From NCBI GenBank assembly GCA_963735115.1, contig CAVTJR010000003.1, positions 1,488,001 through 1,552,000 on the forward strand: 64,000 bases of DNA, read 5' to 3'. Position 1 is the first letter of the stretch, and each line of letters opens with the position of its first letter. Positions 1 through 8,804 of this stretch are shown here, one piece after another. The stretch comes from JAKACA01 sp963735115. Lineage in GTDB: Bacteria > Actinomycetota > Acidimicrobiia > Acidimicrobiales > Bog-793. The position numbers and the translations under genes were made by a program. Under the pieces are notes generated by a model. That model did no database searches. It had not been told where the DNA came from and worked only from the letters and a program-made list of their open reading frames with translations.

Positions 1-1
1 A

Positions 2-611
2 CCGGTCGGCGCGACTCAGTGGCAGAGCGTCTCGACGCCCGTAACGCTCGGATACGGGGCGCAGTTCGCTCTGAGCGGCCCGAACCTGTACCTCCTGAGC
101 GGCAACGAACCGCCTCTCGTCCTGCTGTACACCGACAACGACGCAGCCACCTTCAGCAAACGACTCGACCCCGGCACACCCTCCCTCGGCGGCAGGCTGA
201 CGGCCGCCGCCGATGGGAGCCCGACATTGTGGGCCGCCTCCCCCACGGGAACGATGGCGGCGACCGAGCTGTCGACCGACGGCGGCACGACTTGGCGGGT
301 CGTCGCTGCGACGGGGGAGTTCCCCAACAGCGTCGGACTGGCGGCTGCCTCGTCATCGGTCGCTCTCGTCTGGCCCGGACCAGAGATCTCCGGTCAAGCG
401 CCGACGGCGCTCGACCGTACGACGAACGGGGGCGAGAGCTACTCCGCCGTCCTGTCCAGCTCGTGGTCGGTCTCGTGGGCGGGGTTCAGCGACCCGACTC
501 GCGCCTACGCCCTGGCGGCGACGGTGGGGACGGGCGGCAGAGGTCCCCACGCGACTCTTCGAGTCGACAGACGGCGGTGCCACATGGCTCGAGGTCGTCG
601 TCAGGGGCTGA
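2..611 (+). pseudogene. BNR/Asp-box repeat protein, 5' partial, frameshifted
   Basis: The reading frame is open from the window edge, so the N-terminus lies outside. Asp-box motifs typical of BNR/sialidase-like beta-propeller repeats are visible: STDGGTTW near 270-295 and TTNGGESY near 420-445. The frame entered at base 2 holds until about 535 and then gives unlike sequence. One base over, the frame supplies FESTDGGATWLEVVVRG and a TGA ending at 611. One extra base in the G-rich stretch at about 520-545 therefore breaks the gene. Such proteins are usually exported and bind or display ligands; no specific function can be assigned. The lesion could be a real mutation or a sequencing error. Confidence 0.6.
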
Positions 612-716
612 CTCGGTCCGCGGACGAGGACCGACGGTACGGCCGGGACGATGCCATCGGGCTGGTCTGCGCTCTCACGTCGTCATCGGGCGGCGACCGC
701 GACGGCAGAATGCGGC

Positions 717-1874
717 ATGCGAACGAGCGAGACGCGCATTCTCACGACCCATGCAGGCAGCCTCCCGCGGCCGGCGCACCTCGCCGAGCTGCACGGCCGG
801 CGCAGCCGGGGCGAGTTCGTCGATCCGGACGAGATGCACCGAGCCGTGGAGGAGGCAACTGCGGCCAGCATCGCTGCCCAGATCGAGGCGGGAATCGACA
901 TCGGCAACGATGGCGAGCAGGCACGTGAGAGTTTCTTCACGTACGTGAGCCACCGGATGACGGGTTTCGGAGGGACGAGCGAGCGGAGGTTGATGGCGGA
1001 TCTCCGTGCTCACCCCGACTATCTCGAGCTCGCACTCCCTCAGCGGCAGCACGCCCAGGTGAACCTCATGCGGGCGCGTGCCGGCGTGGGCGACGTCGCC
1101 TACGGCGACACGAAGGAGGTGGATGCGGAGTGCGCCTCGGTGGCGGGCGCCGGATTTCTCGAGACGTTCATGACGGCCGCCTCGCCGGGCATCGTGGCCG
1201 CCGCCATGGAGAACCGCCACTACCCGACCCGGGAGGAGTACCTGGGGGCGGTGGCCGCCGCCCTCGCCACCGAGTACCGGGCGATCGTCGGCCATGGGTT
1301 GCTGCTGCAGGTCGACGCCCCTGATCTCGCCCTCGAGCGCCACACCCTCTTCGCCGACCGGTCGATCGAGGACTTCCTCGTCTGGGTCGACCTCGTCGTG
1401 GCTGCCATCAACGGCGCTCTCAGCGGTATCGACCGGGCTGCCGTCCGGCTGCACGTCTGCTGGGGCAACTACGAAGGCCCCCACACCGAGGACGTGCCGC
1501 TCGACGACCTCCTCCCCCGCCTCTACGAGGCGAACGTCGGCGCCCTCGTCGTATCGATGGCGAACGCACGCCACGCCCACGAGTTCCGCTGCTTTGCCCG
1601 CAACCCCCTGCCGGAACATATGGCGCTCGTCGCCGGCGTCATCGACACGACGAGCAACTACGTCGAGCACCCCGAGGTCGTGGCCGACCGGCTCGAGCGT
1701 GTCGTCGAGGCCGTCGGTGACCCGACAAGGGTGATAGCCGGAACCGACTGCGGCTTCGAGACCACCGCCGGGCTGGGCGCCGTCGCCCCGTCGGTCGTGT
1801 GGGAGAAGCTTCGCTCTCTCTCCGCAGGCGCCCGGCTCGCCTCCGCCCGGCTGTTCGCTGCCTCCGCGGAATGA
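717..1874 (+). CDS. MetE C-terminal-domain-like (cobalamin-independent methionine synthase II family) protein
   Basis: A 385-residue protein resembling stand-alone relatives of the MetE catalytic domain, a zinc-dependent methyl- or alkyl-transferring TIM barrel. The N-terminus has the family signature TTHAGSLPRP at residues 10-19. Candidate zinc ligands are H246 and C248 in HVCWGNYEGPH and C345 in GTDCGFET. Length is about half of full MetE, so the N-terminal folate-type domain is absent. The methyl donor is therefore uncertain, and members include coenzyme M-epoxide transferase-like enzymes. ATG 717 is preferred over the in-frame ATG at 651 because homology starts just after it. The next gene is convergent. 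Confidence 0.8.
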   Translation: MRTSETRILTTHAGSLPRPAHLAELHGRRSRGEFVDPDEMHRAVEEATAASIAAQIEAGIDIGNDGEQARESFFTYVSHRMTGFGGTSERRLMADLRAHPDYLELALPQRQHAQVNLMRARAGVGDVAYGDTKEVDAECASVAGAGFLETFMTAASPGIVAAAMENRHYPTREEYLGAVAAALATEYRAIVGHGLLLQVDAPDLALERHTLFADRSIEDFLVWVDLVVAAINGALSGIDRAAVRLHVCWGNYEGPHTEDVPLDDLLPRLYEANVGALVVSMANARHAHEFRCFARNPLPEHMALVAGVIDTTSNYVEHPEVVADRLERVVEAVGDPTRVIAGTDCGFETTAGLGAVAPSVVWEKLRSLSAGARLASARLFAASAE

Positions 1875-1883
1875 AGTGAGTCG

Positions 1884-2315
1884 CTAGCGGGCGTTGATGT
1901 AGTCCACGAGGGCGTTTCGGTCCTGCTCGAGCTCTTCCATGCGGTTCTTCACGACGTCACCGATGCTGACCATGCCGACAAGCACCCCGTCTTCGACGAC
2001 GGGAACGTGGCGAACGCGGTGATCGGTCATCGTGGCCATGAGCGACTCGACCGAGCTGTCCGGCGAGGTCGATTGCACGTCGACGGTCATGATCGACGAC
2101 ACGGGCTGACCGACTACGTCGGGACCCACCGCCTCGAGGGCGCGTACGACATCGCGCTCGGACATGATCCCTTCGACGACGCTGCCATCACGCGAGACGA
2201 CGAGCGACCCGATGTTGTGTCGGCCGAGCACGGCGATGGCTTCGGCGACAGACGCGTCCGGTGCGATCGTGACGACGGAGGCACCCTTTGTTGCCAGCAG
2301 GGCGGAGATCTTCAT
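1884..2315 (-). CDS. Tandem CBS-domain protein
   Basis: This 143-residue protein consists almost only of two CBS domains, at about residues 10-62 and 75-128. Each carries the typical core (SERDVVRAL and SIGDVVKNRM). Stand-alone CBS pairs bind adenine nucleotides and act as energy or redox sensors for partner proteins. A short charged helix ends the protein (MEELEQDRNALVDY). It converges with the MetE-like gene, leaving under 10 bp between the two stops. No partner gene is obvious nearby. Confidence 0.85.
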   Translation of the reverse strand: MKISALLATKGASVVTIAPDASVAEAIAVLGRHNIGSLVVSRDGSVVEGIMSERDVVRALEAVGPDVVGQPVSSIMTVDVQSTSPDSSVESLMATMTDHRVRHVPVVEDGVLVGMVSIGDVVKNRMEELEQDRNALVDYINAR

Positions 2316-2376
2316 GGTGGCTCCTCTCGACCTGGATTCTCCGGCACGAATGGAGCCATGTCAACGCCTCAGGCAG

Positions 2377-2928
2377 CTACGGTCGCTGGTCGCCCCATTC
2401 GAGGCCGCTCGCCGTCAGTCCGTAGGGGGTTTCTTCGTACGTCGTGAACAGCGTGATCGGCGGCGAGTAGGCGTGGATGCTCACGGCCGGGCGCCCCGAC
2501 TCGTGCTTCATGTCGTGCACGTGGGCGGGCCCGAAGCACCCCGCCGATCCGGGACCGAAGTGGCGAGCATGCAGGTCCGCCCCGGCGTTCGTGCGGTAGC
2601 GCTCGTACAAGGTGCCGTCCACCACCGAGAAGCCCCCCGACGAGCCGCCATGGTCGTGCCAGTCCGTCTCCTGGTCCACCTCCCAGGAGAGCAGGCGGAC
2701 CTCGAAGTTCGCCGTCCGGTGCAAGATGAGCCACCAGCGCTTCTCCGTGCTGTCGACGACGAGGTCGCGCCACAGCTCGGGCCGAGCGGCAACGTCGGCG
2801 GCGAGATGCTCCAACTCGGTCGGCGTGAGCCGGTCGCCGCGCAGCTGAAAGGAGTCCAGCAGAGCTCCGATCGCCGCCGCCCGTTCCGCCGGCGCCTCGC
2901 TCGTCTTCGAGAGAATCCCTATTGTCAT
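2377..2928 (-). CDS. Cysteine dioxygenase type I-like cupin
   Basis: A 183-residue cupin of the cysteine dioxygenase (CDO) family, which oxidises a thiol such as cysteine to the sulfinate with O2 at a three-histidine Fe(II) centre. The first two ligands are H91 and H93 in DWHDHGGSSGGF; the third is H136 or H138 in PAHVHDM. ATG 2928 is chosen over the longer in-frame ORF to 3069 because similarity begins there and the upstream DNA is AT-richer, as expected of a promoter. The gene is divergent from a CbiX-type chelatase. The substrate could be another thiol acid, as many bacterial CDO homologues are 3-mercaptopropionate dioxygenases. Confidence 0.75.
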   Translation of the reverse strand: MTIGILSKTSEAPAERAAAIGALLDSFQLRGDRLTPTELEHLAADVAARPELWRDLVVDSTEKRWWLILHRTANFEVRLLSWEVDQETDWHDHGGSSGGFSVVDGTLYERYRTNAGADLHARHFGPGSAGCFGPAHVHDMKHESGRPAVSIHAYSPPITLFTTYEETPYGLTASGLEWGDQRP

Positions 2929-3121
2929 GTCTTCTATAGTATTACTCGCGAGCCCGCTTGTGGTGACATCCGCAGAAATTCTCTCATGAGGCCACGTGCA
3001 GACCGTGGCAAAGCGGAATCGTGTGCCCAAGGTGACGAAACGTGGCTCGCTGGATCGCCGCGGCTGCACAGTTCATCGAGCCCTCAGCGGGCGCCTCAGG
3101 CCCCATTAGGCTGCGGGCGCT
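2929..3121. promoter_or_regulatory. Divergent intergenic region, CDO-like / CbiX
   Basis: A 193-bp gap between two outward-facing genes. The part next to the cupin gene is AT-richer than its surroundings (TCTATAGTATTACT at 2932-2945), a plausible promoter for the minus-strand gene. A self-complementary octamer CTCATGAG is at 2981-2988. No confident riboswitch consensus was recognised: a lone GCCACG does not make a cobalamin element. Confidence 0.4.
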
Positions 3122-4042
3122 TTGGAGCACGAACCTCATCACGATCACCTGGCGTTGAACGAGCCGGGGGACGGCCTTCTCCTCGTCGGCCACGGCAGCA
3201 GATCGCCAACAGGCCGCGCCGAGCTGTTGGAGCTCGGCGCGGGCGTCGCCCGCCAAGCACCCGAGCTCCTTGTCGAAACCGGCTTCCTCGAGCTGTCGGA
3301 GCCGCCGGCAGGCGCAGCCCTCGACCGTCTCGTCGAGCGCGGAGCGGAGCGGCTCAGCGTCGTCCCCTTGATGCTCAATGCCGCCGGCCACTCGAAGTCC
3401 GATGTGCCTGCGGTCGTCCTCGAAGGCCGGCGGCGTCACCCCCGACTCGACCTTTGTTACGGCCGCCCGCTCGGGCCTGACCACGCGATCCTCACGCTCG
3501 CCCGGCGCCGCATCACCGAGGTGGGGGGCGCCGGCTTGCCCCTCGTTCTCCTTGCCCGCGGCACCTCGGATCCCGACGCCAACGCCGATGCCTGCAAGGC
3601 GGCCCGCCTCGTGGCGGAGTGCGTCGGCAGCCGCACCGTCGCGACCGGCTACTCGGGCGTGACGTGGCCGAGCGTGCCGGAGGCACTCGAGCAGCTTCGG
3701 CGCCTCGGGGCCGAGCGGATCGTCTCGTTCGCCTGGTTCCTCTGCACCGGCGTCCTCGTCGAGCGGATGCGATCGGACTTCGCGAGATTCTCGGCGCGTA
3801 CCGGCGTCGAAGTGCTCGACGCCGGCTACCTCGGGCCGGACCCGTCCCTCGTGACCCTCATCCTCGAGCGGCACGCAGAGGCACTCAGCGGGGACATCCG
3901 CATGAACTGCGACGTCTGTGCCTACCGGCGTCCCTTTCCCGGCCTCGAAGGCCGCGTCGGCCAAGAGCTCGGGCAGGGTCATTCGCACCTCGCCGCCGAG
4001 CACCGGTCCCACGGTCACGCCGCAGGCGACGGGGGCATGTGA
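3122..4042 (+). CDS. cbiX: Sirohydrochlorin chelatase (CbiX-type, two-domain)
   Basis: A 306-residue protein with two tandem CbiX halves. CbiX/SirB enzymes insert Co2+ or Fe2+ into sirohydrochlorin for cobalamin or siroheme. The first half keeps both catalytic histidines, H24 in LLVGHGSRSP and H90 in NAAGHSKSD. In the second half the equivalent of the first histidine is arginine (R146 in LLARGTSDPDAN), common in two-domain actinobacterial forms and implying one active site. The tail has CDVCAYR near residue 260 and a His-rich end (HSHLAAEHRSHGH), probably metal-binding. The start is TTG. No other cobalamin or siroheme genes are adjacent, so metal specificity is undecided. Confidence 0.8.
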   Translation: MEHEPHHDHLALNEPGDGLLLVGHGSRSPTGRAELLELGAGVARQAPELLVETGFLELSEPPAGAALDRLVERGAERLSVVPLMLNAAGHSKSDVPAVVLEGRRRHPRLDLCYGRPLGPDHAILTLARRRITEVGGAGLPLVLLARGTSDPDANADACKAARLVAECVGSRTVATGYSGVTWPSVPEALEQLRRLGAERIVSFAWFLCTGVLVERMRSDFARFSARTGVEVLDAGYLGPDPSLVTLILERHAEALSGDIRMNCDVCAYRRPFPGLEGRVGQELGQGHSHLAAEHRSHGHAAGDGGM

Positions 4043-4080
4043 GCCCGTTGAGGGCCGCTCGTGCCTCCGTGACCGGCCAT

Positions 4081-4629
4081 TCAGAGCGATGACAGGTAGC
4101 GATCGGTCATCCGCCTCTGCACCCGGCGCCCCAGCGGCCCACCGAGGCGCGTGAGCACATCGGCCGGACGAGAAAAGGCCACGATCCGGAACACGACGTC
4201 GCCATTCGCCTGCTTCGTGACGCAGAACAGCTCCTCGCCCTCCTCGGGATGGCCCGGTAGCGTCCCGTAGGCGAACCCGTAGCGGTCCGGGTCCTCGACT
4301 ACGTACACGATCCGGCAGAGGACGACGACATGGAGGAGGCCGAGGCGCTTGGTCGCCGCCACATCGACCCCCTCCCTGATGGACGCATCGGGCGGCCAGA
4401 GCCGCAACCCGGCGGCCCGAAGGGGCGCCCAGCTCCTGAGCCGCTCGACCGAACGGTCGAAGGCATCGTCGCCCGCGCCGGTCACGACCTCGCGGGCGAC
4501 GTGGCGGTAGCCGCTCACCAGCCTGCCATCTCGCGTCGCTCCGACCTCGGCGTAGCTGACGGGGCGGTCCCGTACGGCGTCGAGCACAGCCTGCAGCCGG
4601 CCGTCGTCGGGCCGGCGGAGCATGAACAC
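4081..4629 (-). CDS. DUF1990 family protein
   Basis: This 182-residue protein matches the DUF1990 pattern: an N-terminal YAEVGAT-type motif, then a beta-rich domain with GFAYGTLPGHPEEGEE near residues 117-132, and a short basic C-terminus. The fold is thought to be SRPBCC-like, and no biochemical role is established. It follows the SRPBCC gene on the same strand by 9 bp, so the two are probably co-transcribed and may bind related hydrophobic ligands. Confidence 0.75.
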   Translation of the reverse strand: MFMLRRPDDGRLQAVLDAVRDRPVSYAEVGATRDGRLVSGYRHVAREVVTGAGDDAFDRSVERLRSWAPLRAAGLRLWPPDASIREGVDVAATKRLGLLHVVVLCRIVYVVEDPDRYGFAYGTLPGHPEEGEELFCVTKQANGDVVFRIVAFSRPADVLTRLGGPLGRRVQRRMTDRYLSSL

Positions 4630-4638
4630 GGCTCCTTC

Positions 4639-5124
4639 CTACCCGCCCGTGCGGCCGCGCTCGGCCGCCGCCAACTGCCGTCGAAACCCGCTCACCGTCA
4701 CCTCCACGACGACGTCGTGAGCACGCACGAGGAGGGGGCGCGCCACCCGGCTGGCGAGGCGCATGGGTCGCTGCATCATCTCGAGTCTCCAGGCCACCTC
4801 GGCCCGCGTACCGTCACCGATCCGGCTGAGCCGCAGCTGGGCCTCACCTTCGAGGTCACCATAAACAAGGGCATCGATCAGGCTCGGACGCCGGCACCGG
4901 ACGAGCTCCACCCGCAGCCGCATGCGGTACGGGAGAGGCGGCACAACGACGCCCCGCAGCACCGAGCCGGTGCGGAGGGATCCACCCTCGATGGTGAACT
5001 CCCGCAACCAGGGCCACCAGGACTCGAACTCCTCCGCGTCCTCGATCGCCGCCCACAGCTCAGCCGGAGTCACGGGGAAGTCGAACTCGCGCCGGTACTC
5101 GATGACGGGAGGCGGGAGGGGCAC
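4639..5124 (-). CDS. SRPBCC family (polyketide cyclase/dehydrase-like) protein
   Basis: A 161-residue protein with the hallmarks of a START-like SRPBCC domain: YRREFDFPVTPAELWAAI at the N-terminus, then alternating strands and a long C-terminal helix. These domains bind lipids or other hydrophobic ligands and sometimes act as cyclases. GTG 5124 is chosen because the longer in-frame ORF to 5583 runs antisense to the divergent acetyltransferase gene and has no family similarity. It heads a two-gene operon with the DUF1990 gene. Confidence 0.7.
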   Translation of the reverse strand: MPLPPPVIEYRREFDFPVTPAELWAAIEDAEEFESWWPWLREFTIEGGSLRTGSVLRGVVVPPLPYRMRLRVELVRCRRPSLIDALVYGDLEGEAQLRLSRIGDGTRAEVAWRLEMMQRPMRLASRVARPLLVRAHDVVVEVTVSGFRRQLAAAERGRTGG

Positions 5125-5167
5125 GGGGGCAACGCTAAGGCGTCGGTACGCTCTTCTCGTGCCGAGG

Positions 5168-6238
5168 ATGGAGTTCGACGCCGTCGTGACGGCGAAGGGG
5201 ACGGCGGGGGCCGCCGTCGCCGGGACGGACGACCTCGCCGCCGCTCTCGAGGGCGGCGGCTTGACCGCCCGCTTCGCCGCGGCGGGCCGGTCTCCCGAGC
5301 CGCTGCCTACAACCGCCGACCCGACGATCGGACCAGCCGAGTTGCGGGCTATGCAAGCCCTCGCTAGCCGGGTGTGGGCGCGGCATCCCTCGCTCGTCAA
5401 CACCGGCGCCACCGTTGGCGAGCTCGCCTGGAATTGGGGTTCCAACCGCCGGCGATCCGGCTCGAAGTGGCGTTCACGCCTACTGCGCGAGGGCGCCGAT
5501 GTCGTCGCCTGGGGCTGGCTCAGCCCACCGGAGCTGGTCCGGGTGAGCGCCGACCGTCTCGAGCGTTCCGACGCTTCGCTCATCTGGCAGGTTCACCCGG
5601 ACCGGCCCGAGCTCCTCGGCGGCCTCCTCGACTGGCTCGACGATGAGGCGGGCGACACGGCGCGTGAGACAACGGCGCGAGCCGAGGACGCCGCCGCCCT
5701 CGAGCAGCTCCGCCGGCACGGATACGAACAGGACGCAGGCGCTCCGTGGAGCGCCCTCAACCTTCGATCCCTCGACGACATCGCCGAACCCAGGCTGCCC
5801 GCCGGCTTCTCGATGCAGACCATGGCTCGTCTGGGCGACGTCTCGAGGCGTGTGGCCGTCCATCGCGCCGCCTGGCATCCGTCCGGGCTCAGGGAGGAGA
5901 TCTACGCCGACGTCATGGCGACCTGGCCGTACCGGGCGGAGTTGGACGTCGTCGTACAGGCGCCGGACGGCTCGTTGGCAGCGTCCGTGCTCGCCTGGTA
6001 CGACGAGGCCACGGGGGTGGGCGAATTCGAGCCCGTCGGCACACATCCGGCTCACCGCCGGCAGGGACTGGGCCGGGCCGCCAGCTTGTTCGCCATGCAG
6101 GCGCTGCGGGAGCTCGGCGCTGCCGCCGTGGCCGTCTCGTGCCGCGGCGACGACGACTACCCGGCACCGAGGCGGTTGTACGAATCGGCTGGGTTTCGTC
6201 GAGCGGCGAGCGACCTCGTGTTCCGAAAGCGAACGTGA
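5168..6238 (+). CDS. GNAT family N-acetyltransferase
   Basis: A 356-residue acetyltransferase with a C-terminal GNAT domain. The acetyl-CoA pyrophosphate-binding motif is clear at about residues 296-305 (HRRQGLGRAA), followed by RRLYESAGF, the usual end of the fold. The N-terminal half is GNAT-sized but lacks a readable acetyl-CoA motif, so this is probably a degenerate tandem GNAT. The substrate cannot be told. ATG 5168 is used; GTG 5159 in the same frame is an alternative. It is divergent from the SRPBCC gene. Confidence 0.75.
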   Translation: MEFDAVVTAKGTAGAAVAGTDDLAAALEGGGLTARFAAAGRSPEPLPTTADPTIGPAELRAMQALASRVWARHPSLVNTGATVGELAWNWGSNRRRSGSKWRSRLLREGADVVAWGWLSPPELVRVSADRLERSDASLIWQVHPDRPELLGGLLDWLDDEAGDTARETTARAEDAAALEQLRRHGYEQDAGAPWSALNLRSLDDIAEPRLPAGFSMQTMARLGDVSRRVAVHRAAWHPSGLREEIYADVMATWPYRAELDVVVQAPDGSLAASVLAWYDEATGVGEFEPVGTHPAHRRQGLGRAASLFAMQALRELGAAAVAVSCRGDDDYPAPRRLYESAGFRRAASDLVFRKRT

Positions 6239-6273
6239 CGAGCATGGTCTCGAGCGTGGCAAGCTCGGTAGCG

Positions 6274-6918
6274 ATGCCTGAAGAACAGCGCCACGACTCC
6301 CTTCGCCGAAGCTACGACGCCGTGGCCGAGGAGTACGCAGCTCGCCTGAACGACGAGCTCGACTACAAGCCGTTCGATCGTGGCCTCTTGGCTGCCCTCA
6401 TCGAACAGAGCGAGCCCGAGACGACGACAGCTGACGTCGGCTGCGGACCGGCCCACGTGGCGGCGTGGCTGAGAGCCCATGGCGCAGACTCCGTTGGCAT
6501 CGATCTCTCTCCTGCGATGATCGAGGTCGCCCGCCGGCTTCACCCCGAGGTCCCTGCCTGGGTGGGCGATCTCCTCGCCCTCCCGGCTGACGACGCAGAG
6601 TTCGGCGCCGCCGTAGCGCTCTACTCGATCATCCACCTCGAACCACACGAGCGCCCGCTCGCCTTCTCCGAGCTGCACCGCGTCCTCCGCCCGAACGGGC
6701 TCTTGCTGGTGTCGTTCCACGTCGGAACGGACGTGCAGCACCGTGACGAATGGTTGGGCCACGAGGTCGACATCGACTTCCGCCTCCTCGAGCCGGCGAC
6801 GATCGTGGCCGAGATAGAGGCGGCCGGTTTCTCCTTGGAGATGGCGGCCGAGCGGGTGGCTTACCCGGAGGAAGCCGACACCAGGCGGGCGTACCTGCTT
6901 GCACGCCGCCCGGCGTGA
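6274..6918 (+). CDS. Class I SAM-dependent methyltransferase
   Basis: A 214-residue protein with the Rossmann methyltransferase core: motif I DVGCGPAH at about residues 55-62, GIDLSPAMIEVAR as the acidic-loop region, and the ELHRVLRPNGLLL motif found in UbiE/Type-11 methyltransferases. The ligand is probably a small molecule, with the acceptor unknown. ATG 6274 is preferred; ATG 6244 in frame would add ten Ser/Val-rich residues. It lies 35 bp after the GNAT gene and may share its transcript. Confidence 0.75.
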   Translation: MPEEQRHDSLRRSYDAVAEEYAARLNDELDYKPFDRGLLAALIEQSEPETTTADVGCGPAHVAAWLRAHGADSVGIDLSPAMIEVARRLHPEVPAWVGDLLALPADDAEFGAAVALYSIIHLEPHERPLAFSELHRVLRPNGLLLVSFHVGTDVQHRDEWLGHEVDIDFRLLEPATIVAEIEAAGFSLEMAAERVAYPEEADTRRAYLLARRPA

Positions 6919-6928
6919 CCGCTCGCCT

Positions 6929-7690
6929 TCAGCCGGCGATGGCCTCGGCGGGCGTGGAGCTTTGCCTGCCAAGCTCCATGCGGAGCTGGCCGGAGTGGGC
7001 CTCGTAGTCGAAGAGCTCGCCGTAGCGGCCTCAGGCGATGGCGACCTCGAGCTGCTGGCGGGCCTCCTCCTCGCTGAACCCCCTTCGAAGCAAGTCGAGG
7101 AAGAAACCCTCCCCGAGCGTGCCGTCCTTCGTCGCTTCCAGGCTCTTGCAGATCGCCCGCACGAGCGGAGCGCGCTCACGCGCCTTGCGGCCGAAGATCT
7201 CTTTCGACGTGAGGATGTCCGCCTGCACGAAGGTGGTTCCCTCCTCGGTGGTCTCGAGGTCGGCATTCTCGACGGCGGCAAGGCCGAGCAGCTGGGCGGC
7301 GTCGACGACCGGGAGGAGGTCGTCGACTTCGAAGGTCAGCTCGTGGGCGAGTTTCGGAAGGTCCTCGCGACCGCCGTGGGCGGCGAGGATCTCGAGCAGT
7401 CCCGACATGCCGCCGACGGTGGCGATCGGCAGCGGTGTCTCGTCGGTGATCCCTCGCTCGGCGCCGTCAAGGTCCACACGTGACCGGGCGCACGCGAGCC
7501 GCTTCCTGTCATGAAGGTGTAGATCTCGTCGACGAGACCGGCGAACGCCTCTTCGATCCCCGCCCCCACGAGCAGGTCGATCGGACTGAAACGTCGACGG
7601 CGTAGAACGGCACGCACCGGAAGGGACTGGCGTATCGGCACTTCGCTCAGCTCCAGATCCGCACCAGAGCCAGCAGCCGTCGCATATCGA
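6929..7690 (-). pseudogene. Decayed ABC transporter ATP-binding subunit (nitrate/sulfonate/bicarbonate type), C-terminal part
   Basis: Reading the minus strand, a sequence characteristic of the AAA-associated C-terminal domain of NitT/TauT-type ATPases is visible (TPLPIATVGGMSGLLEIL near 7440-7390, then FSEEEARQQLEVAIA). At the next codon the family has Trp in the motif WGRYxELFDY, but here the codon is TGA (7031-7033). Reading on in the same frame gives GRYGELFDYEAHSGQLRMEL and a second stop at 6929. Upstream, the usual linker (LVDEIYTFMTG, near 7545-7513) is in another frame, so a frameshift lies near 7500. The Walker-motif ATPase domain is missing. This is the relic of an anion or amino-acid importer gene. 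Confidence 0.65.
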
Positions 7691-7721
7691 TCCTCCGTCG
7701 CGTCGCTCGGACGCGCCGAGG

Positions 7722-8804
7722 CTACGAGGCGTCGACGACGCTCGCCACGTGGGAGGCGACTCTTGCGTCCAGCTGCTCGGCGACCGCTTCGTCGTTCGCC
7801 AGCTCGTCCTCGATGCTGGTGGCGCCAAAGGCGAGGACGCCCATGTCGTCGAAGGCCTTCGTGATACGCGGCCCCCAGAGCCCGATGTCTTTCAAGACCG
7901 GGACGATGCGCATGAACAGGTAGCTGCGGAAGAGCCGCTGGGTTTCGCTCTCGGCCACGTACTTGGCGACCTCGGCCGGCAGGCCGAGCCGCTCCCACAC
8001 CTCCTCACCGAGGAAGCGGTCGCGCATGCGGTAGCAGGCGTCCACGCAGAACTCTTCTCGCTCGTCCCGTTCAGCGTCGGTCAGTTGTGGGTAGTAATCC
8101 CGCAGTGCCAAGCGGCCGAACATCACGTGGCGCGCCTCGTCCTGCATGACGTAGGCGTTGAGGGCCTGCCCGAGCGGCTCCGTCGCCATGTTGCGGATGA
8201 AGCCGAAGGCGGCGAGCGCCAGCCCCTCGACGAGCACCTGCATCCCGAGGTAGGTCATGTCCCATCGCTGGTCCGAGATGACGTCGTCGAGCAGGCTCTT
8301 CAGGTTGTAGTTGAGCGGATAGACAAGATTGAGCTTCTCGTAGAGGTAGCGCGAGTAGACCTCGACATGGCGCGCCTCGTCAATCACCTGGGTGGCGGCG
8401 TAGTACTTGGAGTCGATGTCCGGCACCGTCTGGACGATCTTCGCCGTGCAGATGAGGGCTCCCTGCTCGCCGTGCATGAACTGGCTGAACCGCCACGCCT
8501 CCACGTGCCGGCGCGCCTCGCCCTTCTCGGCCTCGGTCATCTTCTCCCACCAAGTCGTGCCGAAGAGCGGGTGGATCTCATCAGGAAAGCCGAGCGGGTT
8601 CTCGAAATCCACCTCCTGCGACCAGTCCAGCCGGTCCTTTCCGATCCACTGCCGGCGCGTGCCCTTGTCGTAGAGGCGCAGCAGCTGGTCGCGCCCGCCC
8701 GTGTAGTCGAAGTCGAACACCGTCGTCGCCGGAGAGTCAATCGGCCACGCCTTCGAGTACCCCGCCGCCACCTCTTCGAACGTCTCTTTGGCGCTTTCCC
8801 CCAT
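7722..8804 (-). CDS. Ferritin-like diiron protein (R2/AurF-like)
   Basis: This 360-residue, all-helical protein has a complete ferritin-type dimetal site: E113, then E143 and H146 in DEARH, E193 in EGLAL, and E223 and H226 in a second DEARH. That E/ExxH/E/ExxH pattern is shared by ribonucleotide reductase R2, R2-like oxidases and AurF-type N-oxygenases, all O2-activating. The substrate is not evident, and no radical-bearing partner or reductase is adjacent. ATG 8804 begins the conserved region; the longer ORF runs into the divergent gene. Downstream lies only the ABC ATPase relic. Confidence 0.75.
   Translation of the reverse strand: MGESAKETFEEVAAGYSKAWPIDSPATTVFDFDYTGGRDQLLRLYDKGTRRQWIGKDRLDWSQEVDFENPLGFPDEIHPLFGTTWWEKMTEAEKGEARRHVEAWRFSQFMHGEQGALICTAKIVQTVPDIDSKYYAATQVIDEARHVEVYSRYLYEKLNLVYPLNYNLKSLLDDVISDQRWDMTYLGMQVLVEGLALAAFGFIRNMATEPLGQALNAYVMQDEARHVMFGRLALRDYYPQLTDAERDEREEFCVDACYRMRDRFLGEEVWERLGLPAEVAKYVAESETQRLFRSYLFMRIVPVLKDIGLWGPRITKAFDDMGVLAFGATSIEDELANDEAVAEQLDARVASHVASVVDAS

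Noticed and set aside
2929..3121. Cobalamin riboswitch upstream of cbiX
   Set aside because: Only a short GCCAC-like string is present; the conserved B12-box context and paired arms could not be drawn.
7031..7033. UGA read as tryptophan
   Set aside because: UGA ends many intact genes here (for example cbbS, hypE, ade) and TGG is used normally, so this is a nonsense mutation.
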